Origin: Pseudactinotalea suaedae
GTDB taxonomy: Bacteria; Actinomycetota; Actinomycetes; Actinomycetales; Beutenbergiaceae
DNA length: 64,000 bases
Assembly (NCBI RefSeq): GCF_009733815.1
Contig: NZ_WNXY01000004.1
Location: 248,001-312,000 of the forward strand
Direction of reading: 5' to 3'
A program made the translations under genes and the position numbers. Below the pieces are notes generated by a model. The model searched no databases and was not told the origin of the DNA. It saw nothing but the letters and a program-made list of their open reading frames with translations. This document shows positions 16,907 to 26,910 of the stretch, piece after piece (position 1 is the first letter of the stretch; every line of letters begins with the position of its first letter).

Positions 16907-19900
16907 GCCGCCACCTCCGCGCCGTCGAGCAGGTCCGAGATCTCGCTGACCAGCGCCGCCGGCGGCTGCCACGAGAAGACACCGCACGGGTGGCCGTCGA
17001 CCACGGGCGTGTCCGGTCCGCACATCCCGCGCACGTACAGGTAGAGCACTCCACCGAGGTGGCGCGCCGGGTCGTAGCCGGGCAGCCGCCACCGCAGGAA
17101 TCGGTGCAGCACCACCGCGTACAGGAGCGCCTGCAGCGGGTACGAGGAGTGGGTCATCGCCTCGGCGAGCCGCACCGGTGCGTACGCGCTCGCGCGGAGC
17201 TCCTCGTCGAAGGACCCGAGCCAGTTGGTCTTGTAGTCGACCACGAGATAGCGCTCACCCACCCGGAGCATCACGTCGACAGAACCTGTGAGGTAGCCGC
17301 GCAACCGCTGTGCGGCGTACGCCGGGTCGGCGACGATGCCCGCGTAGGGGAGCAGCGGGTCGCCGGGGCGTAGGTGCTTCCGCAGCAACGGGCCGAGATC
17401 GGCCAGTGTGGCGTCAGCACTGCCGCCGCCGCCGGCATCGCCACCGTGCAGCGGCAGCTCGAAGTCGAGCTCGGCGAGCCTGTCGGCCAGGCCGATCTCT
17501 CGCAGCGTGGTGCCCGCGAGCGGGCCGAGCGGTGTGTCGCAGACCGCGACCAGCGCATCGGCGAGCGCCTCTGTCGCAGCGGGGTCGGCGAGCTCGGCCA
17601 CCGGCCACCGCACCCGCGCCTCGGCGATCCGGGTGAGCATCTCCTCACGCAGGTCCCCGCCGTGCTCGGGCGTGGCCGGGTCGGCGAGCTCGAGCACCTC
17701 GTGCACCAACGATCCGAAGGTCGCCCCGGCCGGCAGCGCTGCCATCGGCGAGGGCAGATCCCCGACGACGGCCACCTCGGTCGTGGGGTCGACATCGGGC
17801 TCGTCGTCGCGGGTGGTGTACTCCGGCTCGCTGTCCACCATCGGGCCACCGACACCGACGACCCGGGTCGCGAGCTCGGCCTCCGCAGCGGCGCTGAGAG
17901 CCGAGTAGGAGGTACGCCGCCAGATCATGTCGATGTGCCGTTCCCAGCGACGCGCACCGAGCGCGGGTCGGATCGGCTCCCCCACGGCATCCGCCACATC
18001 GGCGGGTTCGGCGGTCTCGACGCTGAACGCGCCCACCTTCTCCCAGCGCCGGGCGTACTCCTCGGTGGTGGCATGGTCGAGCACGGGGACGTTCTCGGGC
18101 ACCGCCGCTGCTCGCGGGGCGCGGCCGAAGACCAGCCGGTGCAGCGCCGACTGCGGCGTGTTGCGGTTGCTCGGCAACCACCAGGCGACGACCTGTGACT
18201 TCGCGCGCGTCAGCGCCACGTACAGCAGCCGTAGATCCTCACCGAGATCCTCGGAGCCGGCGGCTCGGAGGTGCTCGCCGGCGAACGGTGCACCGCCGAC
18301 GTCGAGGCACCGGTTCCCGTGCTCGTCGTGGAACAGCGGGAAGTCCGGCTCCATGATGTAGTTGTCGGCGAGGAACGGCAGGTAGACGACGCCGAACTCC
18401 AGGCCCTTGCTGCCGTGGATGGTCAGCACCTGCACCGCCGCGGCGTCGCTGTCGAGCCGTCGAGGTCGCTCCGCTGCTGCCGGTCCGCGGGCGCCGTCAC
18501 GCATCTGCTCGCGAAGCCAGCTGCACAGGGCGATGACGCCGAGATCGTGGTGGTGCGCGTGATCGTGCAGCACCTCGCCCACGTGCCGCAGATCCGTGAG
18601 CAGCCGCTCGCCGCCGATCGTCCCCAGCACGCGCCCGATCATGCCCCGGCCCGCCGCCGCCTCGAGCACGGCCGCGATCCCGCGATCCCGGATGAGGTCG
18701 CTCCACTCGCGGAGGGTCTCGGCGATCTCACCGGTGATCTGGTCGGTGGTGTCGGCGCCGAGATCTTCCGCGCTGTGACCGAAGAAGCCGGTGAGTCCGG
18801 CGGCGCGCACGCGTCCGGTGAGCTGCGGCCGCTCGATCGCCTCCAGCAGGGTCAGCCACTGCCGTGCACCCTCGGTGCCGAACACGCTGCCGCCGGAGGA
18901 CAGCACCGTGGGGATGCCGGCATCGGTGAGCGCATCGGCGACGTACCCGGCCTGCCGATGGCTCTGGCACAGCACCGCGACGTCGCTGGCGCGCAGGTCA
19001 CGCTCGCCGAGCCGCGCGCCGGCGGTCAGCAGCTCACGCACGTCCGCGGCGAGATCCCGTGCGACGTGCTGGCGCAGCGGGCCGATCCGCGGTGAGTCAC
19101 CGGCGAACAGCGCCCGGTCCACGAGCCGGAGCCGGAACGGCGCCGAGTGCGGCGCGCCGACGAGCCGGCCGTGCTCGTGGGCGGCGTCGACCTTGCGCAC
19201 GACGATCCGCGGGTCCCCCAGCTCGGCTCCCTCCAGCAGCGCCTGCATGCGCGTGAGCAGCGGCCCGTCAGAGCGGCGGTTGACGCCCAGGGTCGCGATG
19301 GTCTCGGCGCCCGCACGAGCCTGCAGGTAGGTGACGACGTCACCGCCGCGGAAGGCGTAGATCGCCTGCTTCGGGTCCCCGATCAGCACCATCCGCGCGT
19401 GTCCGGTGAAGGCGCGGTCGAGCACGTGCCACTGCACCGGGTCGGTGTCCTGGAACTCGTCGACCAGGACGACCGACCACCGTTGCCGCATCCTCGTCCG
19501 GGCGGGCGAGTCGGTGGGCTCCAGCGCGTGCGCCAGCTGGCTCAGCAAGTCGTCGTAGGAGAGCAGCCCGAGCCGCCGCTTGCGTACCTCGAGCTCGTCG
19601 CGCACAGCCTGCGCGAAGCCCAGCCGGCGCGCTGCGGGCGACCCCGGATCAGCTGCCTGCGGCTCGAGCCGTGCCGAGGGGTCGGCCACGGCGGCCATGG
19701 CGATCTTCATCGCCAGCCCTCGCGTGAAGACGGGGTTGCTGTCGTCCTTGAAGCCACGCAGGTACAGATCGTCGACGACCTCGCCCAGCAGGTCGTCGAG
19801 ATCCTCGACGAGCGTCGCACCCACGTCGGTGTCACCGGCGACGCCCAGTCCCTTGAGCACCAGCTGGCAGAACTGGTGGGTCGTGACGATGGTCGCGGCG

Positions 19901-20280
19901 TCGAACCTGCCCAGCGCCTCGCGAAGGCGACGGCGGCGCAGGCCGCGCTCCTCGGGATCGACGTCGAGAAGATGGCTCGTCAGCCCGCCGTCGTCGGCGG
20001 GAATCCTCGGGTCCTCACCCCGTGCCGTGGCCGCGAACGCGCGCTCGACGCCGACCAGCCGTTCCCGCACCCGCTCGCGCAGCTCCTGCGAGGCGGCCCG
20101 CCCGAAGGTGACGACCAGCATCTGCTCGAGCGGTGCCACCCCTTCGGCGACCATGCGGGCGACGAGCGCGGCGATCGTCCAGGTCTTGCCGGTGCCCGCG
20201 CTCGCCTCGAGCATCGTGGTCGACCGGTCGGCGGGGAGCTCGCCGAAGACGTCGAACGCCTGCGGCTCGTCCGCGCTCAT
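16903..20280 (-). CDS. recB: Exodeoxyribonuclease V subunit beta (RecB helicase-nuclease)
   Basis: 1125 residues. RecB is the 3'-5' helicase and the only nuclease of RecBCD, processing double-strand breaks for RecA. Visible in order: Walker A LEASAGTGKTWTIAAL (about 24-39), SF1A motif VVLVDEFQDTDPVQW, GDPKQAIYAFRGGD, the late motif VQVLTIHGSKGLEF, and LLYVALTRAKSQV. Near the C-terminus, the nuclease domain has GSVDVMLRVGERYLVVDYKT, with the catalytic Asp...Asp-Tyr-Lys arrangement. It is coupled to recC by ATGA and to recD by GTGA. Confidence 0.95.
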   Translation of the reverse strand: MSADEPQAFDVFGELPADRSTTMLEASAGTGKTWTIAALVARMVAEGVAPLEQMLVVTFGRAASQELRERVRERLVGVERAFAATARGEDPRIPADDGGLTSHLLDVDPEERGLRRRRLREALGRFDAATIVTTHQFCQLVLKGLGVAGDTDVGATLVEDLDDLLGEVVDDLYLRGFKDDSNPVFTRGLAMKIAMAAVADPSARLEPQAADPGSPAARRLGFAQAVRDELEVRKRRLGLLSYDDLLSQLAHALEPTDSPARTRMRQRWSVVLVDEFQDTDPVQWHVLDRAFTGHARMVLIGDPKQAIYAFRGGDVVTYLQARAGAETIATLGVNRRSDGPLLTRMQALLEGAELGDPRIVVRKVDAAHEHGRLVGAPHSAPFRLRLVDRALFAGDSPRIGPLRQHVARDLAADVRELLTAGARLGERDLRASDVAVLCQSHRQAGYVADALTDAGIPTVLSSGGSVFGTEGARQWLTLLEAIERPQLTGRVRAAGLTGFFGHSAEDLGADTTDQITGEIAETLREWSDLIRDRGIAAVLEAAAGRGMIGRVLGTIGGERLLTDLRHVGEVLHDHAHHHDLGVIALCSWLREQMRDGARGPAAAERPRRLDSDAAAVQVLTIHGSKGLEFGVVYLPFLADNYIMEPDFPLFHDEHGNRCLDVGGAPFAGEHLRAAGSEDLGEDLRLLYVALTRAKSQVVAWWLPSNRNTPQSALHRLVFGRAPRAAAVPENVPVLDHATTEEYARRWEKVGAFSVETAEPADVADAVGEPIRPALGARRWERHIDMIWRRTSYSALSAAAEAELATRVVGVGGPMVDSEPEYTTRDDEPDVDPTTEVAVVGDLPSPMAALPAGATFGSLVHEVLELADPATPEHGGDLREEMLTRIAEARVRWPVAELADPAATEALADALVAVCDTPLGPLAGTTLREIGLADRLAELDFELPLHGGDAGGGGSADATLADLGPLLRKHLRPGDPLLPYAGIVADPAYAAQRLRGYLTGSVDVMLRVGERYLVVDYKTNWLGSFDEELRASAYAPVRLAEAMTHSSYPLQALLYAVVLHRFLRWRLPGYDPARHLGGVLYLYVRGMCGPDTPVVDGHPCGVFSWQPPAALVSEISDLLDGAEVAA

Positions 20281-23200
20281 GCCTTGCCTCGCTGCTCGTG
20301 GTCGAGCAAGGGCTTCCAGAGACGCACGGCGTACTGACCGAACCTCGTGCTCTGGGTGGGGCTCCAGAGCTCCTCGCTGCGTGCCGGCTCGGCCAGCAGC
20401 CCGCGCTGCTGCTCGATCGGCAGCTCGGTATCGGGGCGCAGCGGGAATCCCGCACCCCAGACGTACTCGTGGTACTGGTTGGCCTGCTCACCATCGAACC
20501 TGCCGCCGTGCCAGGCCTCGTACGCCGCGTACGCACGGTTGCTGTCGGTGCCGGGCGTCTCGGCCCACACCGCCGAGGTCTTCAGCGGCAGCGGCAACGG
20601 CTCCTGCTGGCCGCGCTCGTACAGGTCGAGCAGCTCGTCGAGGAAGGCGCGCGCGTTCTCGGGATCGACGGGGCCGAGCAGCGACCGGCGCGGCGAGCGC
20701 CCGCCATAGATCTCGGCGGTCCAGGCCACCTCGGGCCGCGCGACGGTGAGCGCCAGCAGGTCCACCCAGGCCGAGAGGCGCTGCTTGGCACCGAGGCTGC
20801 TGTAGGTGACCCGGACGATCCGCCGGCCGCGCACATCGGGAACCTGCCCGGTGACGTGCACCCCGTCGACATCGATCGTCACGTCGATCGTCTCCGCCGG
20901 TTGCGTCCTGGCCTCGGCACTGGCAGCCGCGAGCGCGGTGACCGCGGTGTGGATCTTGTCGAGCACCGGCTGTCCGAGCTGGAGCGGGGGGATCTCACCG
21001 CGGGCTCGCTCGGCCGTCTCGAGCGCGTCGAGATCCTCGCCCGCGAGCAGCCGTGTCAGGACCCGGTCGCCGATCGCCCACGCCTGCAGGCTGTCGAGCT
21101 CGACGGGGATCGAGTCGGAGGGCTCCTCGTCCTCCCACGGCAGCGCGATGTCGAGACGACGACGCACGAACGCACGCACGGGATGAGAGAAGAAGTACTG
21201 GAGGTCGGCGAGCAGCACGCCCGCCCCGCCGTCCTCGCGCACGACCGGCGCGAGCGCCTCGGCGAGGAAGGGCGGCACCCGCCGCCGAGGCCCGGATGCG
21301 GCTCGCGCGCCCTCGAGCGCGGCGACGTCGAACGCGAAGGGCTGCGGTGGCTCGCGACGGCTGAGCACACCCGCGGTGAAGTTGCGTGCGTCGAACGGCT
21401 GCAGCGGGTGGTGCACCACGATCTGGTCGCGGACCGGTGCCGCGCTCGTGACATCGAGCGCGTCGAGAACCTCTCCGATCGGCACGGCCGGCGGACGGTC
21501 GCCACCCTTGACCTCGTCGGCGCCCGTGTAGGTCAGCACCAGGTGCTCGGTGGCCGCGAGCAGGGCGTCGAGCAGCAGCTGCCGGTCCTCGCCGCGGACA
21601 TCCCGCTCACCGGTGCGCGGCATCCGCGCGAGGGCGTCGTCGCCGTCGACGCTCGCCAGCCGGGGATAGGCGCCGTCGTCGAGCCCGACGAGCGCGATCA
21701 CCCGGTGCGGGACCGATCGCATCGGCACCATCGTCGAGACCGTGAGCGCACCGGTGCGGAAGTTGGCCCGCGTGGCCCGCCCGGACAGCCGCTGCTCGAG
21801 CAGCGTGCGGACATCGGCGAGCCGCAGCAGCACGTCGCTGCCACCTGCGGCGTCACGGATCGTGGCGAGCTCGCGGTCGGTCTGGGCCCGCTGCCAGGCG
21901 TCGTCGCCGCCGACCGCGCCGAGCCCGTCGATCGCCTCCTCGAGCGCGGCGATCCACTCCGAGGCGCGGCGAGCCGTGCCGAGCGCCCTGACGGCGCTCT
22001 CCAGACGATCGATCAGCTCGGCCAGCCGCCCGGCGAGATCGATCGCGGCGCTGCCGACACCATCGAGCGGCAGCGTCGCGCCGAACCGACGCTGACCCTG
22101 CTCGGCCATCGCGACACCGACCAGCAGCCGGTCGAGGCCGAGCTTCCAGGTGTTGTGGGGCAGCGACAGCCCGAACGGCTGCCGCAGGTCGGCTGCCAGG
22201 CCCCAGCGAACGCCGGACTCGACGACCCACTGCCCGATCTGCTCGAGATCGTCGTCGCTGAACCCGAATCGGCGACGGACCACCTCGGTGCTTGCGAGGT
22301 CGAGGATCTCGCTCACTCCTGCACGGCCGCCGGCGACCTCCACGACGCGGGCCGCGAGATCGAGCAGCGGGTTCGTCCGGGCGAGGCCGCGGTCGGCGAG
22401 CCGGACGCGCAGACCGTGCGCCGGGTGCCCGCCGCGCACGACCTCGGCCAGCCCGAACCCGGCCTCGAACAGCGAGGCGAAGGACTCGATGTCCGGGCAC
22501 ATCACGAGGATGTCGCGCGGCTCGAGCGTCGGGTCGTCGGCGAGCATCCCGACCAGGACCTCGCGGAGCACCTCGACCTGACGGGCCGGACCGTGACAGG
22601 CGTGCACCTGCACCGAGTCGTCGGTCGGGGCGAGCACGCGGCCCGCGCGGGTGGCGGCATCGGGTTCGGCATCGGCGCGCAGGTCCCGCTGCAGCCAGCC
22701 CAGCAGCGTGTCCGGTACGGCGTCGGAGTGGCTGTCGACCGAGACATCTCCCGCCGGCCCGAGCATCGACAACGTGCGCTGCAGCTCGCGCGAGTCACGC
22801 CCCAGGCTGGCCAGCAGGGGGTGGTCGACCTGGAGCGCTGTCTCGTCACGGGCGCGCAGCACCGGCCCATCAGCGACCACGGGCCGCAGCCGGTCCCAGG
22901 CCACCGCCGAGGCCTGCGGGAGCCACAGGTGCACCTCGCGCTGCTCGCCGACCGCCGCCAGCAGCTCGACCTCGGTCACCGGCAGCCGGGTGTGCCCGAA
23001 CAGCGAGAGCCGGGCCGGCAGCGCGAGCGGCTCCCCCGACCGGATCCGCGCGAGCACATCGGCGTGCCGCACGTCCGGCGGCGGCACGTCCATCCGCTGC
23101 TCGAGGCGGCGGTACAGCTCGGCCTGCCAGACCAGGTCCTCGTCGAGCCGGTGCCCCTGCCCGTCGGAGTCGTCGCCGGCGCGCCAGGCGGCGAGGATCG

Positions 23201-23669
23201 CCGGCCGTTGCACCGCGTAGCCGGAGAGCAGACCCGCGAGGCGCCGCGCGACGGAGTAGCGCCGGTTCTGACGCTGGCCGGACCGGCCCGGACCGCCGTC
23301 CTCAGCATCGGCACCCAGGTGCCGGGCGAGCGTGCTCGCCCACGGCTCCGCCATGACCTCGTCGATCGTGGCGAGAAGTGGCCAGGCAAGCCGGTCCGGG
23401 TCCCACGGATCGGTCCGCTCCGTCCCGGTCAGCTGGGCGACCAAGGACCGTGGCGAGACGAGCCTGATACCCGCGCAGACGCCGTCGGCGCGGCCCTCGC
23501 TCGAACCGAGCCGGTGCGAGAGCCGCTGCGTCAGCCACCGCTCGACCCCGCGCGCGGGCACCACCACGAGCTCCTCGGCGAACGGGTCCGCCATCGGGGT
23601 CGCCAGCAGCCCGGCGAGCTCGTCAGCGAGACGGTCCGTCCGGTGCGCGCGATGGATGTGCACTGCCAC
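20277..23669 (-). CDS. recC: Exodeoxyribonuclease V subunit gamma (RecC)
   Basis: 1130 residues, the normal RecC length. RecC is the helicase-fold subunit without ATPase motifs that holds the complex and recognises the regulatory (Chi) sequence. The N-terminus AVHIHRAHRTDRLADEL matches the usual start, and VVPARGVERWLTQRLSHRLG is a conserved RecC segment, as is LVMCPDIESFASLFEAGFG (here ILVMCPDIESF). No Walker A is present, as expected. The GTG at 23669 or one two codons later is the likely start; no strong ribosome site is visible. It is first in the recCBD operon. Confidence 0.93.
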   Translation of the reverse strand: MAVHIHRAHRTDRLADELAGLLATPMADPFAEELVVVPARGVERWLTQRLSHRLGSSEGRADGVCAGIRLVSPRSLVAQLTGTERTDPWDPDRLAWPLLATIDEVMAEPWASTLARHLGADAEDGGPGRSGQRQNRRYSVARRLAGLLSGYAVQRPAILAAWRAGDDSDGQGHRLDEDLVWQAELYRRLEQRMDVPPPDVRHADVLARIRSGEPLALPARLSLFGHTRLPVTEVELLAAVGEQREVHLWLPQASAVAWDRLRPVVADGPVLRARDETALQVDHPLLASLGRDSRELQRTLSMLGPAGDVSVDSHSDAVPDTLLGWLQRDLRADAEPDAATRAGRVLAPTDDSVQVHACHGPARQVEVLREVLVGMLADDPTLEPRDILVMCPDIESFASLFEAGFGLAEVVRGGHPAHGLRVRLADRGLARTNPLLDLAARVVEVAGGRAGVSEILDLASTEVVRRRFGFSDDDLEQIGQWVVESGVRWGLAADLRQPFGLSLPHNTWKLGLDRLLVGVAMAEQGQRRFGATLPLDGVGSAAIDLAGRLAELIDRLESAVRALGTARRASEWIAALEEAIDGLGAVGGDDAWQRAQTDRELATIRDAAGGSDVLLRLADVRTLLEQRLSGRATRANFRTGALTVSTMVPMRSVPHRVIALVGLDDGAYPRLASVDGDDALARMPRTGERDVRGEDRQLLLDALLAATEHLVLTYTGADEVKGGDRPPAVPIGEVLDALDVTSAAPVRDQIVVHHPLQPFDARNFTAGVLSRREPPQPFAFDVAALEGARAASGPRRRVPPFLAEALAPVVREDGGAGVLLADLQYFFSHPVRAFVRRRLDIALPWEDEEPSDSIPVELDSLQAWAIGDRVLTRLLAGEDLDALETAERARGEIPPLQLGQPVLDKIHTAVTALAAASAEARTQPAETIDVTIDVDGVHVTGQVPDVRGRRIVRVTYSSLGAKQRLSAWVDLLALTVARPEVAWTAEIYGGRSPRRSLLGPVDPENARAFLDELLDLYERGQQEPLPLPLKTSAVWAETPGTDSNRAYAAYEAWHGGRFDGEQANQYHEYVWGAGFPLRPDTELPIEQQRGLLAEPARSEELWSPTQSTRFGQYAVRLWKPLLDHEQRGKA

Positions 23670-23795
23670 GTGGGCAGGCTATCGGCGGGTTCCCACATCG
23701 GCTGCCTGCCACCGTGCCGAGGGGACGGGGGCGGCCGGCGAATGGCAACGGCGACCTTCATCGGCGCCGATCTCTGCTCACCACCCCTCCCGCGC

Positions 23796-23838
23796 CGTGT
23801 GCGATCGTGGCCGACCACGCCCCACATCGCACACGATC
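23796..23838. repeat. Palindromic repeat, copy 1, beside the DUF559 remnant
   Basis: 43 bases beginning CGTGTGCGATCGTGG and ending CGCACACGATC. The outer arms pair over 10 bases (23796-23805 with 23826-23835), with an inner CGTGG/CCACG pair. By eye about 35 of 43 positions match the palindrome at 24230-24272. It touches the stop codon of the DUF559 remnant, which begins at 23837. Confidence 0.8.
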
Positions 23839-24226
23839 AGGATCCGGGGAGGCAGACCGGGCAGGGCACGAGCACCCCGCCCCACCCGCGGACCTGCAGG
23901 ACCGCGGCGACCTGCTGCGCCACGCCGCAAGGATCACCCGAGACGTCGGCACAGCCGCATCTGAGGGTGGCGAGCGAGTCGACGACCGCACGGTTGTCGC
24001 GGCGCATGTCGCGGAACTTCCCGCTGCCGGCGTGGCCGACCCTGCCGTCGAGCTCGACGAGCAGCCGCTGCTCGACGTACAGCACGTCGACCTCCGAGCG
24101 CCGCCGCGCGACCTGACGACGCGCACTCGGAAGTCCGTGGGCCCGCTCGACGTCGCGCAGGTACCGCCGCTCGAGAGGGCTGCGGGCGCCCTCGGCCACC
24201 TCGCCGAGCACCTCGAGGAGGCCCGT
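23837..24226 (-). pseudogene. Truncated DUF559 (Vsr-like nuclease) gene, N-terminus missing
   Basis: About 129 residues of recognisable coding sequence with no start codon of its own. The preserved part is the C-terminal nuclease-like domain: SPLERRYLRDVERAHGLP, then LLVELDGRVGHAGSGKFRD and RRDNRAVVDSLATLRCG, the ELDG...H...D..RDN pattern of DUF559 proteins related to very-short-patch repair endonucleases. In the family, an AbiEi-like winged-helix N-terminal half of about 150-180 residues normally precedes it; here the frame instead enters a palindrome and then the lyase gene. Both ends coincide with related palindromes. It is most likely a remnant, but the nuclease residues look intact. Confidence 0.75.
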
Positions 24227-24228
24227 CC

Positions 24229-24270
24229 TCGTGTGCGTTCCGGGCCGAGAACGGCCCGGACCGCACACGA
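24229..24270. repeat. Palindromic repeat, copy 2, at the truncated end of the DUF559 remnant
   Basis: 18-base arms (24229-24246 with 24253-24270) with a single mismatch and a six-base loop GAGAAC. The flanks CGTGTGCG...CGCACACGATC are shared with the palindrome at 23796. It also lies four bases after the lyase stop, so it may double as a terminator for the pectin operon. Confidence 0.85.
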
Positions 24271-24273
24271 TCC

Positions 24274-26910
24274 TCAGTCGATCGTCTCCGGGAGCCGGTG
24301 ACCGATGAGGGCGAGGCACTGCATGGTCGCGAGGCTGCCCTGCGCGGCGTCGTTGGTCCACAGCGTGGGGGCGTCGTCGACCGGCGCCATCACCTCGGGC
24401 GGCTCCCGCCGCACAGACGTGAAGTCGCCGCGCATCCGCTCGCCGCCCGCGAAGAACGCCCGCCAGGCGCGGTCGGCGAGATCGTCGCGGCCGAGCCGGT
24501 TGGCTGCGAAGGCGAGGATCCGCGAGTGGGGCTGCTCGAACGGCGATCCGTCGTGCTCGCGGCCCAGCTCGGCGACCTGCTCCTCGGGGGTGCCGAGGTA
24601 CAGCCGGCAGTACTGCAGCCACGCGTCACGGAACCCGGGTGCCTCGTCCTCGCCCACGAGGTCGATGAGCTCGCTGCAGATCTCCACGAGCCCGAACATG
24701 ATCGACAGGTGCGAGGCGCCCACCCGGTCCCGGTTCACGTCGAACCGGCCGGTGTCGAGGTCGTACAGCGCCTCGCCGGTGAAGAACCCGTGCGGCATCG
24801 CGCCGATGTCGCTCATCGTCCCCAGCAGCCGGTCTCGCGAGCGCTCGTTCCCGGTGATCTCCCAGTCCGCCAGCCACGTGGACGCGAGCGCGCTCCAGTC
24901 GGTGCCCAGCCCGACCCCGAGGGCGTTCCGCTGCGGCCGGTAGGTCGCCGCATCCCGCCGCACCTTGCGCACCGGGTCGAGCCCGAGGAAGGTCTGGTCG
25001 GAGTCGCGCAACTCGAGCATGAGGTCGCGCGAGTGCTCGTCGGCCGTGAGCAGGTAGTGGTGCCTGCGGTAGACGGGTGAGCTGATCCGCAGCTGCTTGG
25101 CGCTGCAGCCCCAGTGCTGCACGTTGTGCCGGGTGCCCAGGCCCTGCCACCGCCCGGTGTGGTAGACGTCCACGTCCCCGGTGTGACGCGTCAGCCGCTC
25201 CGCGAGCCGGAACACGTCCGCGCGCCCGGTGCGCAGGAACGCCGTCCACAGCCACAGGTCGGGCGACAGCTCGGAGTTGTCCCACGCGTAGCCGCCCACG
25301 TCGTAGCGCCAGGTGTGGCGGTCCTCGTCGTAGGCGTGCATCAGGTCGCCGTAGTTCCAGAAGCCGTACCAGGACCGCTGGTCGATCTGCCCCGCGTAGA
25401 AGTCCAGGAGAGCGCTCAACCGGTTCTCCAGCTGCGCCCGCGCCGGCGTGGAGGAGTCCGGCAGGTCCCAGTCCCCCAGCACCCGGGCCGCGTGCAGCGC
25501 CTCCGGGGTCACCGCGAGCCGCGGCGCCTGCACCACGTGGGCGACGTCGGCAGCCAGCAGCGACAGCGACGGCGTCGCCGCGTAGCCGACCACCTCGAGC
25601 TCGTGGGTGCGGGCGATGCCGTGCGCGTCGCCGAACCCGGGCTCGTAGTCCTCGTAGGTGATCTCGAGCGCGTCGAGCTGGTCGGGGTAGGTCTCCTGCC
25701 CGAGGCCGTCGTGGTAGAACCGCAGGTCCATCGGCTCGGCGTCGGGCGACCAGAGCCAGAGCGTCAACGAGGCGGTGGCCTCGCCGTCGGCTGCGGCGCC
25801 CTCGACGTCGAGGCCGGTGGGGTGGGACTGCCAGAACCCGGTGAGCCCGATCCCGAGCCCGCCACCGGGGTCGCCGACGTACCCGAAGCCGTCGGACCGC
25901 GTTCCCTCGGTCACGCCGATCCACGGCCGCTCGCTCGCGGTCCGCTTGCGCACCGTGAAGCCGTTCGCGCTGTGCTGCCGCAGGCTCCACGCGTCCCAGC
26001 ACGGGATCCATCGCGCGAGCCTGGCCACGTCCTGCTCCCAGGTGGTGCTCGACGGCGTGGCCTCGCCGCGCATCTGTGCCTCTCGGACCGCTCGACCCGG
26101 GTCGCGTCGAAGACCCGTGAGCCCGCGCACGGCCTCGCGCAGCAGCCCGCCCTCCGCGCCGGCGAGGCGCACGTGCCGGTCGTGGGGCTCGGCGCGCAGC
26201 GGCACGTCGAACCGGATCCCGAGCGAGGAGAGGTAGTCGGCCTCGGCGTCGCCGTCCCAGATGAAGGAGTGCACCACCCGCAGGTGCGTGGAGCCGGCGG
26301 TCGCCACCAGCCGCACCGTGAACGGCAGCCAGCGGCGCCCGGCGTCGGTGCGGTGCCACCCCTCGACCCGCACGACCGCGCGCACCGGCCCGCGCTGCTC
26401 GACCGTGACGCTCTCGACCTCGCCGACGCCGTGGTCGCGCCGGTCGTGGTCGGGTCGTGGCGTGCTCTGGACGCTGGAGACCAGCCGGCCGTCGCGCCCG
26501 ACGACGACCCCTCCGATCGCGAGCTCGCTCACCAGGGCGTCGCCCGAGCGAGGCACCGTCACGGTCATCGCGCCGGTGTCCAGCACCACCGCGTCCGTGC
26601 GCTCCTCGACGCTGACGGCCTGCTCCGGGCCGGCGTGCGCGTCCTCGACGAGGCGGTAGCCACGGGCGGGTTCGCCGCGGGCACCGATCGCGATGCCGGT
26701 CCACTTCACGCTGCCGTCCGGCCACGTGGCCAACGGCCACAGCTGCGCCGGGACCGGGGCGCCGCCGTCGTCGACGACACCGAGCGACGCGAGCTCGGTG
26801 ACCACCCCGCGCGGCAGCGGCGCGCCCAGGGTGGCGCCGGCCGGGAGAGCGGCCGGGGCGTGGTCGTCGATCCAGCGGAGCGGGACGTCGATCGTGCGGT
26901 GGGTGCTCAT
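24274..26910 (-). CDS. Exo-rhamnogalacturonan lyase-like protein (PL26 / YetA-like)
   Basis: 878 residues, the size of the PcRGLX/YetA family. Assignment rests on the overall three-part layout (beta barrel to about 300, an alpha/alpha barrel centre, then a C-terminal part) and segments such as YDVGGYAWDNSELSPDLWLW, YGFWNYGDLMHAYDED, GTRHNVQHWGCSAKQLRISS and WLADWEITGNERSRDRLL. Family members cleave the rhamnose-galacturonate backbone of pectin from the chain end by beta-elimination. No signal peptide is visible, so it should act on imported oligosaccharides. It is coupled by ATGA to the YesU-like gene and is last in an operon that also holds a CE12 esterase and a sugar importer, which supports the pectin assignment. 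Confidence 0.8.
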   Translation of the reverse strand: MSTHRTIDVPLRWIDDHAPAALPAGATLGAPLPRGVVTELASLGVVDDGGAPVPAQLWPLATWPDGSVKWTGIAIGARGEPARGYRLVEDAHAGPEQAVSVEERTDAVVLDTGAMTVTVPRSGDALVSELAIGGVVVGRDGRLVSSVQSTPRPDHDRRDHGVGEVESVTVEQRGPVRAVVRVEGWHRTDAGRRWLPFTVRLVATAGSTHLRVVHSFIWDGDAEADYLSSLGIRFDVPLRAEPHDRHVRLAGAEGGLLREAVRGLTGLRRDPGRAVREAQMRGEATPSSTTWEQDVARLARWIPCWDAWSLRQHSANGFTVRKRTASERPWIGVTEGTRSDGFGYVGDPGGGLGIGLTGFWQSHPTGLDVEGAAADGEATASLTLWLWSPDAEPMDLRFYHDGLGQETYPDQLDALEITYEDYEPGFGDAHGIARTHELEVVGYAATPSLSLLAADVAHVVQAPRLAVTPEALHAARVLGDWDLPDSSTPARAQLENRLSALLDFYAGQIDQRSWYGFWNYGDLMHAYDEDRHTWRYDVGGYAWDNSELSPDLWLWTAFLRTGRADVFRLAERLTRHTGDVDVYHTGRWQGLGTRHNVQHWGCSAKQLRISSPVYRRHHYLLTADEHSRDLMLELRDSDQTFLGLDPVRKVRRDAATYRPQRNALGVGLGTDWSALASTWLADWEITGNERSRDRLLGTMSDIGAMPHGFFTGEALYDLDTGRFDVNRDRVGASHLSIMFGLVEICSELIDLVGEDEAPGFRDAWLQYCRLYLGTPEEQVAELGREHDGSPFEQPHSRILAFAANRLGRDDLADRAWRAFFAGGERMRGDFTSVRREPPEVMAPVDDAPTLWTNDAAQGSLATMQCLALIGHRLPETID

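Noticed and set aside
20133-24116. Very long plus-strand open frame opposite recC
   Set aside because: It is antisense to recC with its full-length, motif-supported protein; the long opening comes from GC-rich codon bias, and the product has no recognisable domain.
23837-24622. Intact DUF559 gene starting inside the lyase gene
   Set aside because: The upstream part is antisense-like overlap of the lyase and lacks any AbiEi winged-helix sequence; only the C-terminal domain is real.
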